Of a stretch of 64,000 bases of DNA, positions 27,756 to 39,371 are shown one piece after another. Position 1 is the stretch's first letter. Each line of letters begins with the position of its first letter. The position numbers and the translations under genes were made by a program. The DNA comes from Spirosoma fluviale (GTDB taxonomy: Bacteria; Bacteroidota; Bacteroidia; Cytophagales; Spirosomataceae), in assembly GCF_900230225.1 (NCBI RefSeq), contig NZ_OCNH01000002.1, forward strand, positions 807,844 through 871,843, given 5' to 3'. Under the pieces are notes generated by a model that was not told the origin of the DNA, made no database searches, and saw nothing but the letters and a program-made list of their open reading frames with translations.

Positions 27756-28316
27756 ATGAGCGGCATACAATGGTACGTCATACGGGCCGTTTCGGGACAG
27801 GAGAAGAAAATCAAATCCTATCTTGATAACGAAATTATCCGGCAGAAATTGGACGAAGTAATTCCGCAGGTTCTTATTCCGGCGGAAAAGGTATACGAAA
27901 TGCGTAACGGTAAGAAGCGCGTTCGGGAAAAATCATTTTTTCCTGGCTATATCCTTATTTCGGCTGATCTGGGTAATAATCGGGCACTCGATATGATTCT
28001 GAATATGCCGGGTGTATTGGGCTTTTTGGGTAACTCTCAGGTAGGAACGACATCAAAAGTGCCCGTTCCATTACGCCAGGCCGAAGTAAATCGCATTCTG
28101 GGTAAAGTTGACGAAGAAGCGCAGGAAGTAGCTGCTCCAACCGTTGCTTACATCAAGGGCGAATCCGTTAAAGTGGTTGATGGCCCGTTTGGTGGGTTTA
28201 TCGGAACAGTAGAAGAAGTATTCGACGACCGAAAGAAAGTGAACGTCGTTGTGAAAATATTTGGCCGGAATACACCGGTAGAACTCAGTTACGCGCAAGT
28301 AGAAAAGGAACTCTGA
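27756..28316 (+). CDS. nusG: Transcription termination/antitermination factor NusG
   Basis: 186 residues from the ATG at 27756 (MSGIQWYVIRAVSGQEKKIKSYL); a TTG seven codons upstream is the alternative. The NGN domain binds RNA polymerase; the C-terminal KOW domain (about 130-186: GESVKVVDGPFGGFIGTVEEVFDDRKKVNVVVKIFGR) contacts Rho or the ribosome. It is followed by a 149-nt gap before rplK, where an L1-type autoregulatory leader might lie, though I could not draw one with confidence. Confidence 0.95.
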   Translation: MSGIQWYVIRAVSGQEKKIKSYLDNEIIRQKLDEVIPQVLIPAEKVYEMRNGKKRVREKSFFPGYILISADLGNNRALDMILNMPGVLGFLGNSQVGTTSKVPVPLRQAEVNRILGKVDEEAQEVAAPTVAYIKGESVKVVDGPFGGFIGTVEEVFDDRKKVNVVVKIFGRNTPVELSYAQVEKEL

Positions 28317-28465
28317 TTAGTCGTCAGATTCCATGATCGGGCGTCCTATGCTTCCCTCAGAGGACAAACGATCAAAACAAGTTGGTTTACTATGAAGGAA
28401 CCTGGATCGGTTATGTGACTAACTCCCAGGCAACGTAAGTTGTAGATCGTAACTCAATTACCACA

Positions 28466-28909
28466 ATGGCAAAAGAAGTAGGTGGCTACGTAAAGCTGCA
28501 AGTCAAAGGTGGGCAAGCCAATCCCTCACCTCCGATCGGTCCGGCACTGGGTTCCAAGGGTTTAAATATCATGGAATTCTGCAAGCAATTCAACGGCCGG
28601 ACGCAGGATAAAATGGGTACGGTGCTGCCAGTTTTGATCACGTATTACAAGGATAAATCCTTTGATTTCGTCATCAAGACTCCACCGGCGCCGATTCTGC
28701 TGTTGGAAGCAGCTAAGCTGAAAGGCGGATCTGCTCAACCAAACCGCAACAAAGTGGGCTCTGTAACATGGGACCAAATTCGGACAATCGCGGAAACGAA
28801 GATGCCCGATTTGAACGCCTTTACAGTAGAGTCTGCAATGAAGCAGGTGGCCGGTACGGCCCGCAGCATGGGAATCACGGTGACGGGCACAGCGCCCTTC
28901 GAGAACTAA
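28466..28909 (+). CDS. rplK: 50S ribosomal protein L11
   Basis: 147 residues. The N-terminal domain [34 protein letters not shown] (Pro-rich, thiostrepton/RelA-sensitive region) and the C-terminal 23S-rRNA-binding part ending [12 protein letters not shown] are typical. It forms the base of the L7/L12 stalk with 23S rRNA. rplA follows after 25 nt. Confidence 0.97.
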   Translation: MAKEVGGYVKLQVKGGQANPSPPIGPALGSKGLNIMEFCKQFNGRTQDKMGTVLPVLITYYKDKSFDFVIKTPPAPILLLEAAKLKGGSAQPNRNKVGSVTWDQIRTIAETKMPDLNAFTVESAMKQVAGTARSMGITVTGTAPFEN

Positions 28910-28934
28910 TAGACTTGCCGAAGCAAACACAGAC

Positions 28935-29633
28935 ATGGCTAAGTTAACGAAAAAACAAAAAGAAGCTCAATCGAAGTACGATGCTGCTAAAGAATACTCG
29001 CTCCAACAGGCAGCCGAGATTCTGAAGGAGATTTCGTTCACGAAATTTGACGCTTCTGTGGATATTGACGTTCGGTTGGGCGTTGACCCGCGTAAAGCCG
29101 ACCAGATGGTTCGTGGTGTTGCCACGTTGCCGCATGGTACCGGTAAGACGGTTCGCGTTCTGGTGCTTTGCACCCCGGACAAGGAAAACGAAGCGAAAGA
29201 AGCTGGTGCTGATTTCGTGGGCCTGGATGATTACATTCAGAAGATCGAACAAGGCTGGACGGACATCGACGTGATTATCACGATGCCGAACGTTATGGCC
29301 AAAGTGGGTCGTCTGGGTAAAGTTCTTGGTCCACGCGGGCTGATGCCAAACCCGAAATCGGGTACGGTAACTCCCGACGTAGCAAAAGCTGTTCGTGAGG
29401 TGAAGGCTGGTAAAATCGACTTTAAAGTCGACAAAACCGGTATCATTCACACCAGTATTGGTAAAGTATCGTTTACGCCAGAAAAACTGGCCGAAAACGC
29501 GCAGGAAATCATCGCTACACTGATGCGTCTGAAGCCTTCGTCGGCCAAAGGAACGTATGTGAAAACGATCAACCTGTCGAGCACGATGAGTCCGGGAGTA
29601 ACGATTGATAAAGGCACAGTAGCCGGAATTTAA
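28935..29633 (+). CDS. rplA: 50S ribosomal protein L1
   Basis: 232 residues with the L1 signature [17 protein letters not shown] and [16 protein letters not shown]. It binds 23S rRNA at the E-site stalk and in other bacteria represses its own operon. It ends 3 nt before rplJ, so translation of rplA and rplJ is probably coupled. Confidence 0.97.
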   Translation: MAKLTKKQKEAQSKYDAAKEYSLQQAAEILKEISFTKFDASVDIDVRLGVDPRKADQMVRGVATLPHGTGKTVRVLVLCTPDKENEAKEAGADFVGLDDYIQKIEQGWTDIDVIITMPNVMAKVGRLGKVLGPRGLMPNPKSGTVTPDVAKAVREVKAGKIDFKVDKTGIIHTSIGKVSFTPEKLAENAQEIIATLMRLKPSSAKGTYVKTINLSSTMSPGVTIDKGTVAGI

Positions 29634-29636
29634 GCC

Positions 29637-30170
29637 ATGAAGCGCGAGGACAAAGGAGCAATTATTGAGGAATTAACTGGAAAGTTCCAGTCGACTCCCT
29701 TCTTCTACATCACGGAAGCCAATGGCATGACGGTTGCTGAAACAAACAACCTCCGTCGGATGTGTTTTGAGCGGGGTATTGAGTACAGGGTGGTGAAGAA
29801 TAGCTTCATCAAGAAAGCACTCGAAACCCTCGATACGGATTATACACCGTTCAACGATACGGTGCTGCATGGCCAGTCGGCAGTGATGTTTCACGCAGAC
29901 AACGGCAAAGCACCGGCTAAGCTTATCAAGGAGTTCCGTAGAACGAACGACAAGCTGCAATTGAAGGCTGCTTCTATTGATTATAGCCTATTTATTGGTG
30001 CTGACCAACTCGACACGCTCATCGCACTGAAGAGCAAAGAAGAGCTGATCGGCGAAATCATCGGCCTGTTGCAGTCGCCTGCGAAAAACGTCATCTCGGC
30101 GTTGCAAAGTGGTGGCAACAAATTGGCCGGTATCCTCAAAACGCTGTCGGAGCGCGAGGAAGCAGCTTAA
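29637..30170 (+). CDS. rplJ: 50S ribosomal protein L10
   Basis: 177 residues. The N-terminal globular domain (VAETNNLRRMCFERGIEYRVVKNSFIKKAL) is followed by the C-terminal helix that carries L7/L12 dimers (KNVISALQSGGNKLAGILKTLSE). Only 3 nt separate it from rplA, so the long L10-binding leader found before rplJ in E. coli and Bacillus cannot be in the same place. Confidence 0.96.
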   Translation: MKREDKGAIIEELTGKFQSTPFFYITEANGMTVAETNNLRRMCFERGIEYRVVKNSFIKKALETLDTDYTPFNDTVLHGQSAVMFHADNGKAPAKLIKEFRRTNDKLQLKAASIDYSLFIGADQLDTLIALKSKEELIGEIIGLLQSPAKNVISALQSGGNKLAGILKTLSEREEAA

Positions 30171-30227
30171 TTTTTCCGACAATATTTTTTCACAATTGTA
30201 TCACAATCAAATAAAAGAAATACGACA

Positions 30228-30614
30228 ATGGCAGATTTGAAAGCGTTCGCGGAGCAGCTTGTAAGCCTGACAGTTAAAGAAGTTAACGAACTGGCTACCA
30301 TCCTGAAAGATGAGTATGGTATCGAACCGGCTGCAGCCGCTCCCGTGATGGTAGCTGGTGGCGGTGCAGGTGCAGGTGATGCTGCTCCAGCCGTTGCTGA
30401 GAAAACCTCGTTCGACGTTGTTCTGAAGTCGGCTGGTGCTGCTAAACTGGCTGTAGTTAAATTGGTAAAAGACCTGACGGGTCTGGGTCTGAAAGAAGCT
30501 AAAGAATTGGTCGACACAGCGCCGAAGCCAGTTAAAGAAGGTGTAAGCAAAGACGAAGCTGACGCTCTGCGTAAGCAACTCGAAGAAGCTGGTGCTGAAG
30601 TAGAAGTTAAGTAA
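30228..30614 (+). CDS. rplL: 50S ribosomal protein L7/L12
   Basis: 128 residues. N-terminal dimerisation helix pair ([28 protein letters not shown]), Ala/Gly-rich hinge ([22 protein letters not shown]) and the conserved C-terminal domain ([35 protein letters not shown]) that recruits translation GTPases. It is followed by a strong hairpin before rpoB. Confidence 0.97.
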   Translation: MADLKAFAEQLVSLTVKEVNELATILKDEYGIEPAAAAPVMVAGGGAGAGDAAPAVAEKTSFDVVLKSAGAAKLAVVKLVKDLTGLGLKEAKELVDTAPKPVKEGVSKDEADALRKQLEEAGAEVEVK

Positions 30615-30639
30615 GCAGATAGCTCTTTCGCATATCGCT

Positions 30640-30692
30640 CCAGACAGGAGAGGCCAGACCAACGTCTGGTCTTTTCCTGTTTGGAGACTTTT
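30640..30692 (+). promoter_or_regulatory. Hairpin (probable attenuator) between rplL and rpoB
   Basis: 30640-30659 pairs with 30664-30684 over about 20 bp (two G-U pairs, one bulge, 4-nt loop); GACTTTTTG follows. A partial terminator at this point is known from the rplL-rpoB junction of other bacteria and lowers RNA polymerase output relative to L7/L12. Full termination is unlikely unless rpoB has its own promoter in 30693-30864, where I saw no clear box. Confidence 0.6.
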
Positions 30693-30864
30693 TGTCTAAG
30701 CTCTTGCAAAAGACAAACTTATTTTTATTGCCTTATGTTGTCTATTTACGCTCCTTGGGTCGGGTGACACCCGGAGCCTGAATAGCCGCTTAGTCCGAGT
30801 GCCGTGGCAAATCTTCGCAACGCACTCATTGAGAATCGGTTACGCAACTAAACGAAGCACAATC

Positions 30865-33800
30865 TTGGCGACAAACGCGAAAATCAGTACACGCAAAAAT
30901 TTTGCGACGATTCAGCCAGTGATTGGGTATCCAGACTTTCTGGATATTCAAGTAAAATCCTTCAAAGATTTTTTCCAGCTTGACACTCCCTCCAACCAAC
31001 GGTCGGAGGAAGGCTTGTTCAAGGTATTCCAGGAAAATTTCCCCATTTCAGACTCCCGTGAAAACTTCAAGCTGGAGTTCATCGACTATCTGGTTGATCC
31101 CCCGAAATACTCGGTTGACGAGTCTATTGACCGGGGTTTGACGTATTCGGTGCCTTTGAAAGCCAAACTGCGTCTGACAAACAATGACCCCGACAACGAG
31201 GACTTTGAGACAATTGAACAGGAGGTGTTCTTAGGGAACATTCCGTATATGACCGAGAAAGGCTCGTTCGTCATTAACGGGGCCGAACGTGTGATTGTTT
31301 CTCAATTGCACCGTTCGCCAGGTGTGTTCTTTTCGATGAGTAAACACACGAATGGTACCAAGCTGTATTCAGCGCGGATTATTCCATTTAAAGGCTCATG
31401 GATTGAATTCTCGACCGACGTCAACAATGTCATGTATGCGTACATCGACCGGAAAAAGAAATTCCCGGTTACAACGCTGTTACGGGCTATTGGCTTCGGT
31501 TCGGATAAAGACATTCTGGACTTGTTCGGTTTATCAGAAGAAGTACCGGCAACGCCTGCCAACCTGAAAAAGGCCATTGGCCGTCGGTTAGCGGCTCGGG
31601 TACTGCGCACGTGGACGGAAGACTTTGTGGATGAGGATACGGGCGAAGTAGTGTCGATCAGCCGGAACGAGGTGCTCTTGGAGCGAGACTCGGCCATCTC
31701 GGCAGATGACATTGATGTAATTACGGAATCAGGTCAGAAATCAGTTATCCTGCATAAGGAAGACATGAACATGGCCGATTACAACATCATTTACAACACG
31801 CTGCAAAAAGATAGCTCTAACTCTGAAAAAGAGGCTGTGGAGCAAATCTACCGGCAGCTCCGGAACGCTGATGCACCTGACGAGCAAACCGCTCGGGAGA
31901 TCATTCAAAGCTTGTTCTTCTCGGACAAGCGGTATGACCTGGGTGATGTAGGCCGTTACCGGATCAATAAAAAACTCGGTCTCGACATTTCGTCGGACAT
32001 GAAAGTACTAACTACAGAAGACATTGTGTCGATTGTGAAGTACCTGATTGGTCTGATTAACTCAAAGGCCGTTGTCGATGACATTGACCACCTCAGCAAC
32101 CGACGTGTTCGGACAGTAGGGGAGCAATTATATGCACAGTTTGGTGTCGGTCTGGCTCGTATGGCCCGGACGATCAAGGAACGGATGAACGTACGGGACA
32201 ACGAGGATTTCAAACCCGTTGACCTGATCAATGCCCGGACACTTTCGTCGGTCATTAACTCGTTCTTCGGTACCAACCAGCTGTCGCAGTTTATGGACCA
32301 GACCAATCCGCTGGCCGAAGTGACGCACAAGCGTCGTATGTCGGCACTCGGACCCGGTGGTCTATCACGTGAGCGGGCTGGTTTCGAAGTTCGTGACGTA
32401 CACTACACGCACTATGGTCGTCTGTGTACTATCGAAACCCCGGAAGGCCCCAATATCGGTCTGATTTCGTCGCTGTGTGTCTATGCTAAAATTAACAGCA
32501 TGGGCTTCATCGAGACGCCATACCGGATCATTGAAAACGGAAAGGTATCGATGGATAAGCCGGTCATGTATCTGACGGCCGAAGAAGAAGATACCCACTA
32601 CATTGCACAGGCCAACGCTGGCATCGACAAAAAAGGCAACTTCCAGGTAGATCGCCTGAAAGCCCGTTTTGAAGGTGACTTCCCAATGGCTGAGCCTGCC
32701 AACGTAACCTTCATGGACATTGCTCCGAACCAGATTGTGTCGGTGGCGGCTTCCATGATTCCGTTCCTTGAGCACGACGATGCTAACCGTGCCCTGATGG
32801 GTTCGAACATGCAGCGTCAGGCAGTACCACTGCTTCGTCCCGAAGCCCCAATCGTGGGTACCGGCTTGGAAGGTCGTGTGGCTGTTGACTCACGGACGCT
32901 GGTTATTGCTGAAGCCGATGGTGTTATTGAGTTTGTTGACGCGACAAAAATCATTGTTAAGTACAACCTCGACGAAGATCAGATGGCGGTTACGTTCGAC
33001 GAAGATCGGAAAACGTACAACCTCATTAAATTCCGTCGGACCAACCAGGACACCTGCATCAACATTAAACCAACTGTACTGAAAGGGCAGCGGGTGAAGA
33101 AAGGCGATGTATTGTGCGAAGGCTATGCCACACAGGCTGGTGAATTGGCCCTTGGCCGGAACATGAAAGTAGCGTTCATGCCCTGGCAGGGATACAACTT
33201 TGAGGATGCTATCGTGATCTCGGAGCGCGTTGTGCGTGAAGATATCTTTACGTCGATTCACATCGAAGAGTTTGAACTGGAAGTTCGTGATACCAAACGG
33301 GGCGAAGAGGAATTAACCTCCGAAATTCCGAACGTAAGCGAAGAAACGGTTCGTAACCTCGATGAGAACGGTATCGTTCGCGTAGGTACGGAAGTGAAGG
33401 AAGGCGATATCCTGATCGGTAAGATTACACCGAAAGGCGAAAGCGATCCGACACCGGAAGAAAAACTTCTCCGTGCTATCTTCGGCGATAAAGCCGGTGA
33501 TGTGAAAGATGCATCCAAAAAAGCACCGCCATCCCTCAAAGGTGTCGTGATTGATACCAAGTTGTTTGCGCGTCCGGCCAAAGAAGATCGGGGTAAGCAC
33601 AAAGACGAGGTTAAAGCACTGATGAAAAAATACGGCCGTGAGTTGAATGACTTCCGTGCGCGTATGATCGAGAAACTGGTCGGCTTACTGGACGGTAAAA
33701 CCAGCGCGGGCGTCAAACATAAGTTTGGCGACGAGATTGTGAGTAAAGGTGTGAAGTTCAGCCGTAAGAACATTACGGAAAACCTCTTCCCGGATCGCAA

Positions 33801-34734
33801 TGCCTACCGCGATGAAAGCAGCTACGCTGTGCCGGAAGAAGCCAATCTGTTGTCGGACATGAACCTCGAAAGTTGGACAGACGACGAGAAAGTAAACCTG
33901 ATGGTTGTCGAACTGGTGAAAAGCTATAACAATCGTCGTAGCGAAATCACGGGTCGGTTCAAGCGTGAGCGGTTTACCCTCGAAGTTGGTGACGAACTGC
34001 CAGCCGGTATCGTGAAGCTTGCCAAAGTCTATATCGCCAAGAAGCGGAAGCTGAAAGTAGGGGATAAGATGGCTGGACGTCACGGTAACAAAGGGGTGGT
34101 TGCCCGGATTGTACGTGATGAAGATATGCCGTTCCTGGAAGATGGAACGAAAGTCGACATCGTACTGAACCCGCTTGGTGTACCTTCCCGGATGAACCTC
34201 GGACAGATCTATGAAACGGTACTGGCCTGGGCTGGTCAGAAACTGGATCGGAAATATGCAACGCCAATTTTTGACGGCGCAACGGAGCAACAAGTAGCTG
34301 ATGAGTTGGATGAGGCTGGTTTGCCTTCATTCGGCCGTACGTACCTCTACAACGGATTGACGGGTGATCGTTTTGACCAGCCGGTAACCGTAGGGATCAT
34401 CTACATGCTTAAACTTGGCCACTTGGTCGACGATAAGATGCACGCCCGTTCGATCGGACCTTACTCGCTCATTACACAGCAGCCGCTGGGTGGTAAAGCG
34501 CAGTTTGGTGGTCAGCGTTTCGGTGAGATGGAAGTATGGGCACTGGAAGCTTTCGGTGCTTCGAACATCCTGCAGGAAATCCTGACGGTTAAATCGGATG
34601 ACGTTGTTGGTCGTGCGAAGGCATACGAGGCTATCGTGAAAGGTGAGAACCTGCCGAAGCCAAACATTCCGGAGTCGTTCAACGTACTCGTTCACGAGTT
34701 GCGCGGTCTTGCACTTGAAATTACACTTGAATAA
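30865..34734 (+). CDS. rpoB: RNA polymerase beta subunit
   Basis: The catalytic beta subunit. I place the start at the TTG at 30865 ([19 protein letters not shown]..., 1289 residues). The open frame reaches a GTG at 30799, but its first 22 residues do not look like RpoB and no ATG is available near the N-terminus. The rifampicin region [31 protein letters not shown] keeps the Asp, His and Ser positions linked to sensitivity. EGPNIGLI, the HGNKGVV segment and the C-terminal [24 protein letters not shown] are all present. A long inverted repeat starts 2 nt after the stop. Confidence 0.96.
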   Translation: MATNAKISTRKNFATIQPVIGYPDFLDIQVKSFKDFFQLDTPSNQRSEEGLFKVFQENFPISDSRENFKLEFIDYLVDPPKYSVDESIDRGLTYSVPLKAKLRLTNNDPDNEDFETIEQEVFLGNIPYMTEKGSFVINGAERVIVSQLHRSPGVFFSMSKHTNGTKLYSARIIPFKGSWIEFSTDVNNVMYAYIDRKKKFPVTTLLRAIGFGSDKDILDLFGLSEEVPATPANLKKAIGRRLAARVLRTWTEDFVDEDTGEVVSISRNEVLLERDSAISADDIDVITESGQKSVILHKEDMNMADYNIIYNTLQKDSSNSEKEAVEQIYRQLRNADAPDEQTAREIIQSLFFSDKRYDLGDVGRYRINKKLGLDISSDMKVLTTEDIVSIVKYLIGLINSKAVVDDIDHLSNRRVRTVGEQLYAQFGVGLARMARTIKERMNVRDNEDFKPVDLINARTLSSVINSFFGTNQLSQFMDQTNPLAEVTHKRRMSALGPGGLSRERAGFEVRDVHYTHYGRLCTIETPEGPNIGLISSLCVYAKINSMGFIETPYRIIENGKVSMDKPVMYLTAEEEDTHYIAQANAGIDKKGNFQVDRLKARFEGDFPMAEPANVTFMDIAPNQIVSVAASMIPFLEHDDANRALMGSNMQRQAVPLLRPEAPIVGTGLEGRVAVDSRTLVIAEADGVIEFVDATKIIVKYNLDEDQMAVTFDEDRKTYNLIKFRRTNQDTCINIKPTVLKGQRVKKGDVLCEGYATQAGELALGRNMKVAFMPWQGYNFEDAIVISERVVREDIFTSIHIEEFELEVRDTKRGEEELTSEIPNVSEETVRNLDENGIVRVGTEVKEGDILIGKITPKGESDPTPEEKLLRAIFGDKAGDVKDASKKAPPSLKGVVIDTKLFARPAKEDRGKHKDEVKALMKKYGRELNDFRARMIEKLVGLLDGKTSAGVKHKFGDEIVSKGVKFSRKNITENLFPDRNAYRDESSYAVPEEANLLSDMNLESWTDDEKVNLMVVELVKSYNNRRSEITGRFKRERFTLEVGDELPAGIVKLAKVYIAKKRKLKVGDKMAGRHGNKGVVARIVRDEDMPFLEDGTKVDIVLNPLGVPSRMNLGQIYETVLAWAGQKLDRKYATPIFDGATEQQVADELDEAGLPSFGRTYLYNGLTGDRFDQPVTVGIIYMLKLGHLVDDKMHARSIGPYSLITQQPLGGKAQFGGQRFGEMEVWALEAFGASNILQEILTVKSDDVVGRAKAYEAIVKGENLPKPNIPESFNVLVHELRGLALEITLE

Positions 34735-34736
34735 TA

Positions 34737-34810
34737 GGAGTTAGGAGCGAGGAGTGAGGAGTGAGGAGTAATGCATCAGCAATAACTCCTTGCTTCTCGC
34801 TCCTAACTCC
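34737..34810. repeat. Inverted repeat between rpoB and rpoC (element 4)
   Basis: Arms 34737-34762 and 34785-34810 (26 nt, three mismatches, some wobble) with a 22-nt loop. The arms are made of GGAGTTAGGAGCGAGGAGTGAGG-like heptad words. It starts 2 nt after the rpoB stop, inside what must be one rpoBC transcript, so it cannot be a full terminator. Confidence 0.8.
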
Positions 34811-34843
34811 TCACTTCTCGTTTTAACCTATAATCTCCAACCA

Positions 34844-37800
34844 ATGTCGTTCAAAAAGAACAAAAAGCTCAATAGCGACTTTGCCAGCGTGACGATCAGT
34901 CTGGCATCGCCGGAGTCTATTTTGGAGAGTTCCTACGGCGAGGTAACACAGCCGGAGACGATCAACTACCGGACCTACAAACCCGAAATGGGCGGCTTGT
35001 TCTGCGAGCGCATTTTCGGGCCTGTGAAGGACTGGGAATGTCACTGCGGTAAATACAAGCGGATTCGCTACAAAGGCATTATCTGCGATCGCTGTGGTGT
35101 TGAAGTAACCGAGAAGAAGGTACGCCGGGAGCGTATGGGCCACATCGAACTGGTGGTGCCCGTTGCGCATATCTGGTATTTCCGCAGCTTACCAAACAAA
35201 ATTGGTTATCTGCTGGGCCTTTCGACCAAAAAACTTGACCAGGTCATCTACTACGAACGCTATGTTGTTGTACAGCCCGGCGTAAAAGCAGAAGATGGTA
35301 TTAACCAGCTTGACTTCCTAACGGAAGACGAGTACCTGGATATTATTGACAAACTGCCAAGCAGCAACCAGCATCTTGACGACAAAGACCCGAATAAATT
35401 CATCGCCAAGATGGGGGCTGAAGCACTGGAGATGTTGCTGTCGCGGGTTGAGCTGGACGAACTGTCTTACTCGCTCCGTCACGCTGCTGCAACGGATACA
35501 TCACAACAACGGAAAGCAGAAGCGCTGAAACGCCTTAAAGTCGTTGAAGCATTCCGGGAAGCGAACGGTCGTATCGAGAACCGCCCCGAGTGGATGGTGA
35601 TCAAAATGGTACCGGTTATTCCTCCCGAACTGCGTCCGCTCGTCCCCCTGGATGGTGGTCGTTTTGCTACGTCTGATTTGAATGACCTGTATCGTCGGGT
35701 TATTATTCGGAACAACCGTCTGAAGCGTCTTATCGAAATCAAGGCTCCCGAAGTAATTCTCCGTAACGAAAAACGGATGTTGCAGGAAGCTGTCGATTCG
35801 CTGTTCGACAACTCACGGAAAGTAAACGCCGTTCGTTCGGAAGGTAACCGTGCCCTGAAGTCGTTGTCCGACATGCTGAAGGGTAAGCAAGGTCGTTTCC
35901 GTCAAAACCTGCTCGGTAAGCGTGTCGACTATTCTGGTCGTTCGGTTATTGTAGTTGGTCCTGAACTGAAACTCCATGAATGTGGTCTGCCGAAAGACAT
36001 GGCTGCCGAATTGTTCAAGCCGTTTGTTATTCGCAAACTGATTGAGCGTGGTATCGTTAAAACCGTGAAGTCGGCCAAGAAAATTGTTGACCGGAAAGAC
36101 CCCGTTATCTGGGACATTCTGGAAAACGTTCTTAAAGGCCACCCTGTTCTGCTGAACCGGGCTCCAACGCTTCACCGTCTGGGTATCCAGGCATTCCAGC
36201 CGAAACTGATCGAGGGTAAAGCTATTCAGTTGCACCCACTCGTTTGTACCGCCTTTAACGCTGACTTTGACGGTGACCAGATGGCCGTTCACGTGCCGCT
36301 GGGCCAGGAAGCTGTCCTTGAAGCGTCGCTGCTGATGCTGGCGTCGCACAATATCCTGAACCCTGCCAACGGTGCACCGATCACGGTACCCTCGCAGGAC
36401 ATGGTATTAGGCCTGTACTACGTAACAAAAGGACGTAAGAGCATTCCTGAGTACCCGATTGTGGGTGAAGGCATGACGTTCTACGGTACGGAAGAGGTTA
36501 TTATCGGTATCAATGAAGGTAAAGTTTCCAAGCACGCCAATATCAAATGCCGGGTGAAAGTTCGGGATGAGAATGGTGAGCTGGTTTATAAAGTCATTGA
36601 CACCGTAGCAGGTCGGTTGTTGTTCAACCAGGCTGTTCCAGAAGAAGTGGGTTATATCAACGAACTGCTGACGAAGAAAAAGCTTCAGCAGATCATTGCG
36701 CTCATCTTCAAAATCTCGGGTGGTGCCCGTACGGCTCAGTTCCTCGATGAGATCAAAGAACTTGGTTTCCAGATGGCCTTCCGGGGTGGTCTGTCAATCG
36801 GTTTGAGCGACGTTATGATTCCCGAAGCCAAACAAGGTCTTGTCGACGAAGCGAAAGCGGAAGTACAGGCTGTTTGGGATAACTACCTGATGGGTCTGAT
36901 TACGGAGAACGAACGCTACAACCAGGTTATCGACATCTGGACGCGCGTAAACTCTCGTTTGACCGAGACGCTGATGAAGCAGCTCGAAGCCGATCAGGGT
37001 GGATTCAACTCGATCTACATGATGATGCACTCGGGAGCCCGTGGTTCGCGTGAGCAGATTCGTCAGTTGGGTGGTATGCGGGGTCTGATGGCCAAGCCAC
37101 AGAAAAACCTCCAGGGTTCAGTTGGTGAGATCATTGAAAACCCGATTCTGTCGAACTTCAAAGAAGGTCTCGACGTGTTGGAGTACTTTATCTCAACCCA
37201 CGGTGCGCGGAAAGGTCTGGCCGATACGGCTCTGAAAACGGCCGATGCCGGTTACCTGACCCGTCGTCTGCACGACGTAGCCCAGGATGTTATCATCAGT
37301 GAAGACGATTGTGGTACGCTGCGCGGTCTGCAAGTGTCGGCTCTGAAAGATAACGAAGATATTGTTGAGCCGCTGTCAGAGCGTATCCTGGGCCGTACTA
37401 CGGTTCACGATATTTATGATCCGCTGCTGAAGGGTGAGGATGGTAGACCATTACTGATCCTTGCTTCCGGTGAGTTGATCACTGAAGAAGTAGCTGCTCA
37501 GATTGACGAGACAAGCATTGAAACAGTCGAAATTCGTTCGGTACTGACCTGCGAATCGCGTCAGGGTGTTTGCGCCAAGTGTTATGGCCGTAACCTTGCA
37601 TCGGGCCGCATGGTCGACATAGGTGAAGCTGTGGGTGTTATTGCCTCGCAGTCCATTGGTGAGCCGGGTACACAGCTAACGCTTCGTACCTTCCACGTGG
37701 GTGGTACGGCGTCTAACATCGCGGTTGATGCGTCGATCAAAGCTAAATTCGATGGTCTGATCGAGCTTGAAGAGATGCGGACGGTTCAGTCGGAAGACAA

Positions 37801-39211
37801 TGAAGGCAATGCGCAAACGATCGTAATGGGTCGTTCGGGTGAAGTTCGGATTGTGAATCCGAGTGACCGGAGCATTGTACTCATCAGCAATAACGTACCG
37901 TATGGTGCATTCCTGCGGGTTAAAGATGGCGATATGGTGAAAAAGGGCGACGATATTTGCGCCTGGGATCCGTATAACGCCGTTATCCTGTCTGAACTGA
38001 CCGGTACGCTGAACTTCGACGCTATCGAAGATGGTATTACCTATCGTGAAGAGTTCGATGAACAGACTGGCTTCCAGGAGAAAGTGATCATCGAAAGCCG
38101 CGATAAGGCAAAGAACCCAGCCATTATTGTACAAGGCACGACAACGTTGACGTTGCACCTGCCCGATAACGAAGGTGGACCACTCCAGAAAAGCTACAAC
38201 TTACCGGTTGGCTCGCGTCTGGTTGTGAAGGAAGGCCAGAAAATTAAAGCTGGCCAGCCACTGGCGAAAATTCCGCGTAACGTGGGTAAAACTCGTGACA
38301 TCACGGGTGGTCTGCCACGGGTAACGGAATTGTTCGAAGCCCGTAACCCGTCGAACCCGGCTGTCGTTAGTGAAATTGATGGCGTTGTAACTTACGGTGC
38401 GATCAAACGTGGTAACCGCGAAATCTTCATCGAGTCGAGAGACGGAACGAAGAAGAAGTACCTCGTCCCACTGTCGAAGTTTATCCTGGTTCAGGACAAT
38501 GACTTCGTACGGGCTGGTGCTCCGCTGTCTGACGGTGCCATTACGCCAAGCGACATTCTGGCGATTAAAGGCCCAACGGCTGTTCAGGAATATCTGGTAA
38601 ATGAAATTCAGGAAGTATACCGTCTGCAAGGCGTGAAGATCAACGATAAGCACATCGAAGCCATTGTTCGGCAGATGATGCAGAAAGTTGAAATCATCGA
38701 CTCGGGCGATACCAACTTCCTCGAAGGTCAGGTGGTAGATAAGTGGTCGTTCCGTGAGGAAAACGACAAAGTTCTTGACGCTAAAGTGGTTATGGACGCT
38801 GGTGATTCACCAAACGTTAAACCCGGTCAGATTTTGACGAGCCGTCAGCTTCGGGATGAGAACTCCAGCTTGAAACGTCGTGATCTGGCCCTTGTGACCG
38901 TTCGTGACGCCATGGCTGCCGTTTCGCAACCAACACTGATGGGTATCACGCAGTCGTCTTTGGGTACAGACAGCTTCATCTCGGCCGCTTCCTTCCAGGA
39001 AACGACGAAAGTACTGAGCGAAGCCTCAATTCGTGGTAAGCGCGACGTACTTGACGGTCTGAAAGAGAACGTAATTGTTGGTCACCTGATTCCTGCTGGT
39101 ACAGGCCTTCGTCGCTACCAAAGCGCGATCGTCGGTTCGAAGGAAGAACTGGAAACGATCACCGAATCACGCGAACAGTACGCCCGCAGCAAAAAGAAAG
39201 CTACGGTCTAA
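34844..39211 (+). CDS. rpoC: RNA polymerase beta' subunit
   Basis: 1455 residues from the ATG at 34844 ([27 protein letters not shown]). An earlier in-frame start at 34790 lies inside the inverted repeat and is unlikely. The N-terminal zinc-binding part has [20 protein letters not shown]; the active-site NADFDGDQM holds the Mg-binding aspartates 474, 476 and 478; the bridge helix/trigger loop region and the second Cys cluster [14 protein letters not shown] follow. It ends with a strong terminator that closes the whole cluster. Confidence 0.98.
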   Translation: MSFKKNKKLNSDFASVTISLASPESILESSYGEVTQPETINYRTYKPEMGGLFCERIFGPVKDWECHCGKYKRIRYKGIICDRCGVEVTEKKVRRERMGHIELVVPVAHIWYFRSLPNKIGYLLGLSTKKLDQVIYYERYVVVQPGVKAEDGINQLDFLTEDEYLDIIDKLPSSNQHLDDKDPNKFIAKMGAEALEMLLSRVELDELSYSLRHAAATDTSQQRKAEALKRLKVVEAFREANGRIENRPEWMVIKMVPVIPPELRPLVPLDGGRFATSDLNDLYRRVIIRNNRLKRLIEIKAPEVILRNEKRMLQEAVDSLFDNSRKVNAVRSEGNRALKSLSDMLKGKQGRFRQNLLGKRVDYSGRSVIVVGPELKLHECGLPKDMAAELFKPFVIRKLIERGIVKTVKSAKKIVDRKDPVIWDILENVLKGHPVLLNRAPTLHRLGIQAFQPKLIEGKAIQLHPLVCTAFNADFDGDQMAVHVPLGQEAVLEASLLMLASHNILNPANGAPITVPSQDMVLGLYYVTKGRKSIPEYPIVGEGMTFYGTEEVIIGINEGKVSKHANIKCRVKVRDENGELVYKVIDTVAGRLLFNQAVPEEVGYINELLTKKKLQQIIALIFKISGGARTAQFLDEIKELGFQMAFRGGLSIGLSDVMIPEAKQGLVDEAKAEVQAVWDNYLMGLITENERYNQVIDIWTRVNSRLTETLMKQLEADQGGFNSIYMMMHSGARGSREQIRQLGGMRGLMAKPQKNLQGSVGEIIENPILSNFKEGLDVLEYFISTHGARKGLADTALKTADAGYLTRRLHDVAQDVIISEDDCGTLRGLQVSALKDNEDIVEPLSERILGRTTVHDIYDPLLKGEDGRPLLILASGELITEEVAAQIDETSIETVEIRSVLTCESRQGVCAKCYGRNLASGRMVDIGEAVGVIASQSIGEPGTQLTLRTFHVGGTASNIAVDASIKAKFDGLIELEEMRTVQSEDNEGNAQTIVMGRSGEVRIVNPSDRSIVLISNNVPYGAFLRVKDGDMVKKGDDICAWDPYNAVILSELTGTLNFDAIEDGITYREEFDEQTGFQEKVIIESRDKAKNPAIIVQGTTTLTLHLPDNEGGPLQKSYNLPVGSRLVVKEGQKIKAGQPLAKIPRNVGKTRDITGGLPRVTELFEARNPSNPAVVSEIDGVVTYGAIKRGNREIFIESRDGTKKKYLVPLSKFILVQDNDFVRAGAPLSDGAITPSDILAIKGPTAVQEYLVNEIQEVYRLQGVKINDKHIEAIVRQMMQKVEIIDSGDTNFLEGQVVDKWSFREENDKVLDAKVVMDAGDSPNVKPGQILTSRQLRDENSSLKRRDLALVTVRDAMAAVSQPTLMGITQSSLGTDSFISAASFQETTKVLSEASIRGKRDVLDGLKENVIVGHLIPAGTGLRRYQSAIVGSKEELETITESREQYARSKKKATV

Positions 39212-39232
39212 CCGTTTAGACATAGTAAATGC

Positions 39233-39267
39233 AAAAGCCCCAACCAGCAATGGTTGGGGCTTTTTGT
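39233..39267 (+). terminator. Terminator of the rpoBC operon
   Basis: Perfect 14-bp stem (39233-39246 with 39251-39264), 4-nt loop, T run. The stop codon of rpoC is 22 nt upstream. Confidence 0.9.
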
Positions 39268-39275
39268 TTGTAATA

Positions 39276-39364
39276 CCGATCGTCGGCCCGGCGACCGGCC
39301 CGGTCGGCTGATACTTTCAACCGGATACCCGGCCGACCGGGCCGGTCGCCGGGCCGACGATCGG
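39276..39364. repeat. Perfect 33-bp GC-rich inverted repeat after rpoC (element 5)
   Basis: Arms 39276-39308 and 39332-39364 are exact complements with a 23-nt loop. The arms are made only of CCGG, CGGCC and GATCGTCGG words and are far richer in G+C than the flanks. It fills the gap between the rpoC terminator and the 3' end of a convergent receptor gene. Confidence 0.9.
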
Positions 39365-39371
39365 GACTACA

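Noticed and set aside
33685..34293. Minus-strand frames inside rpoB and rpoC
   Set aside because: Antisense shadows of conserved coding sequence.
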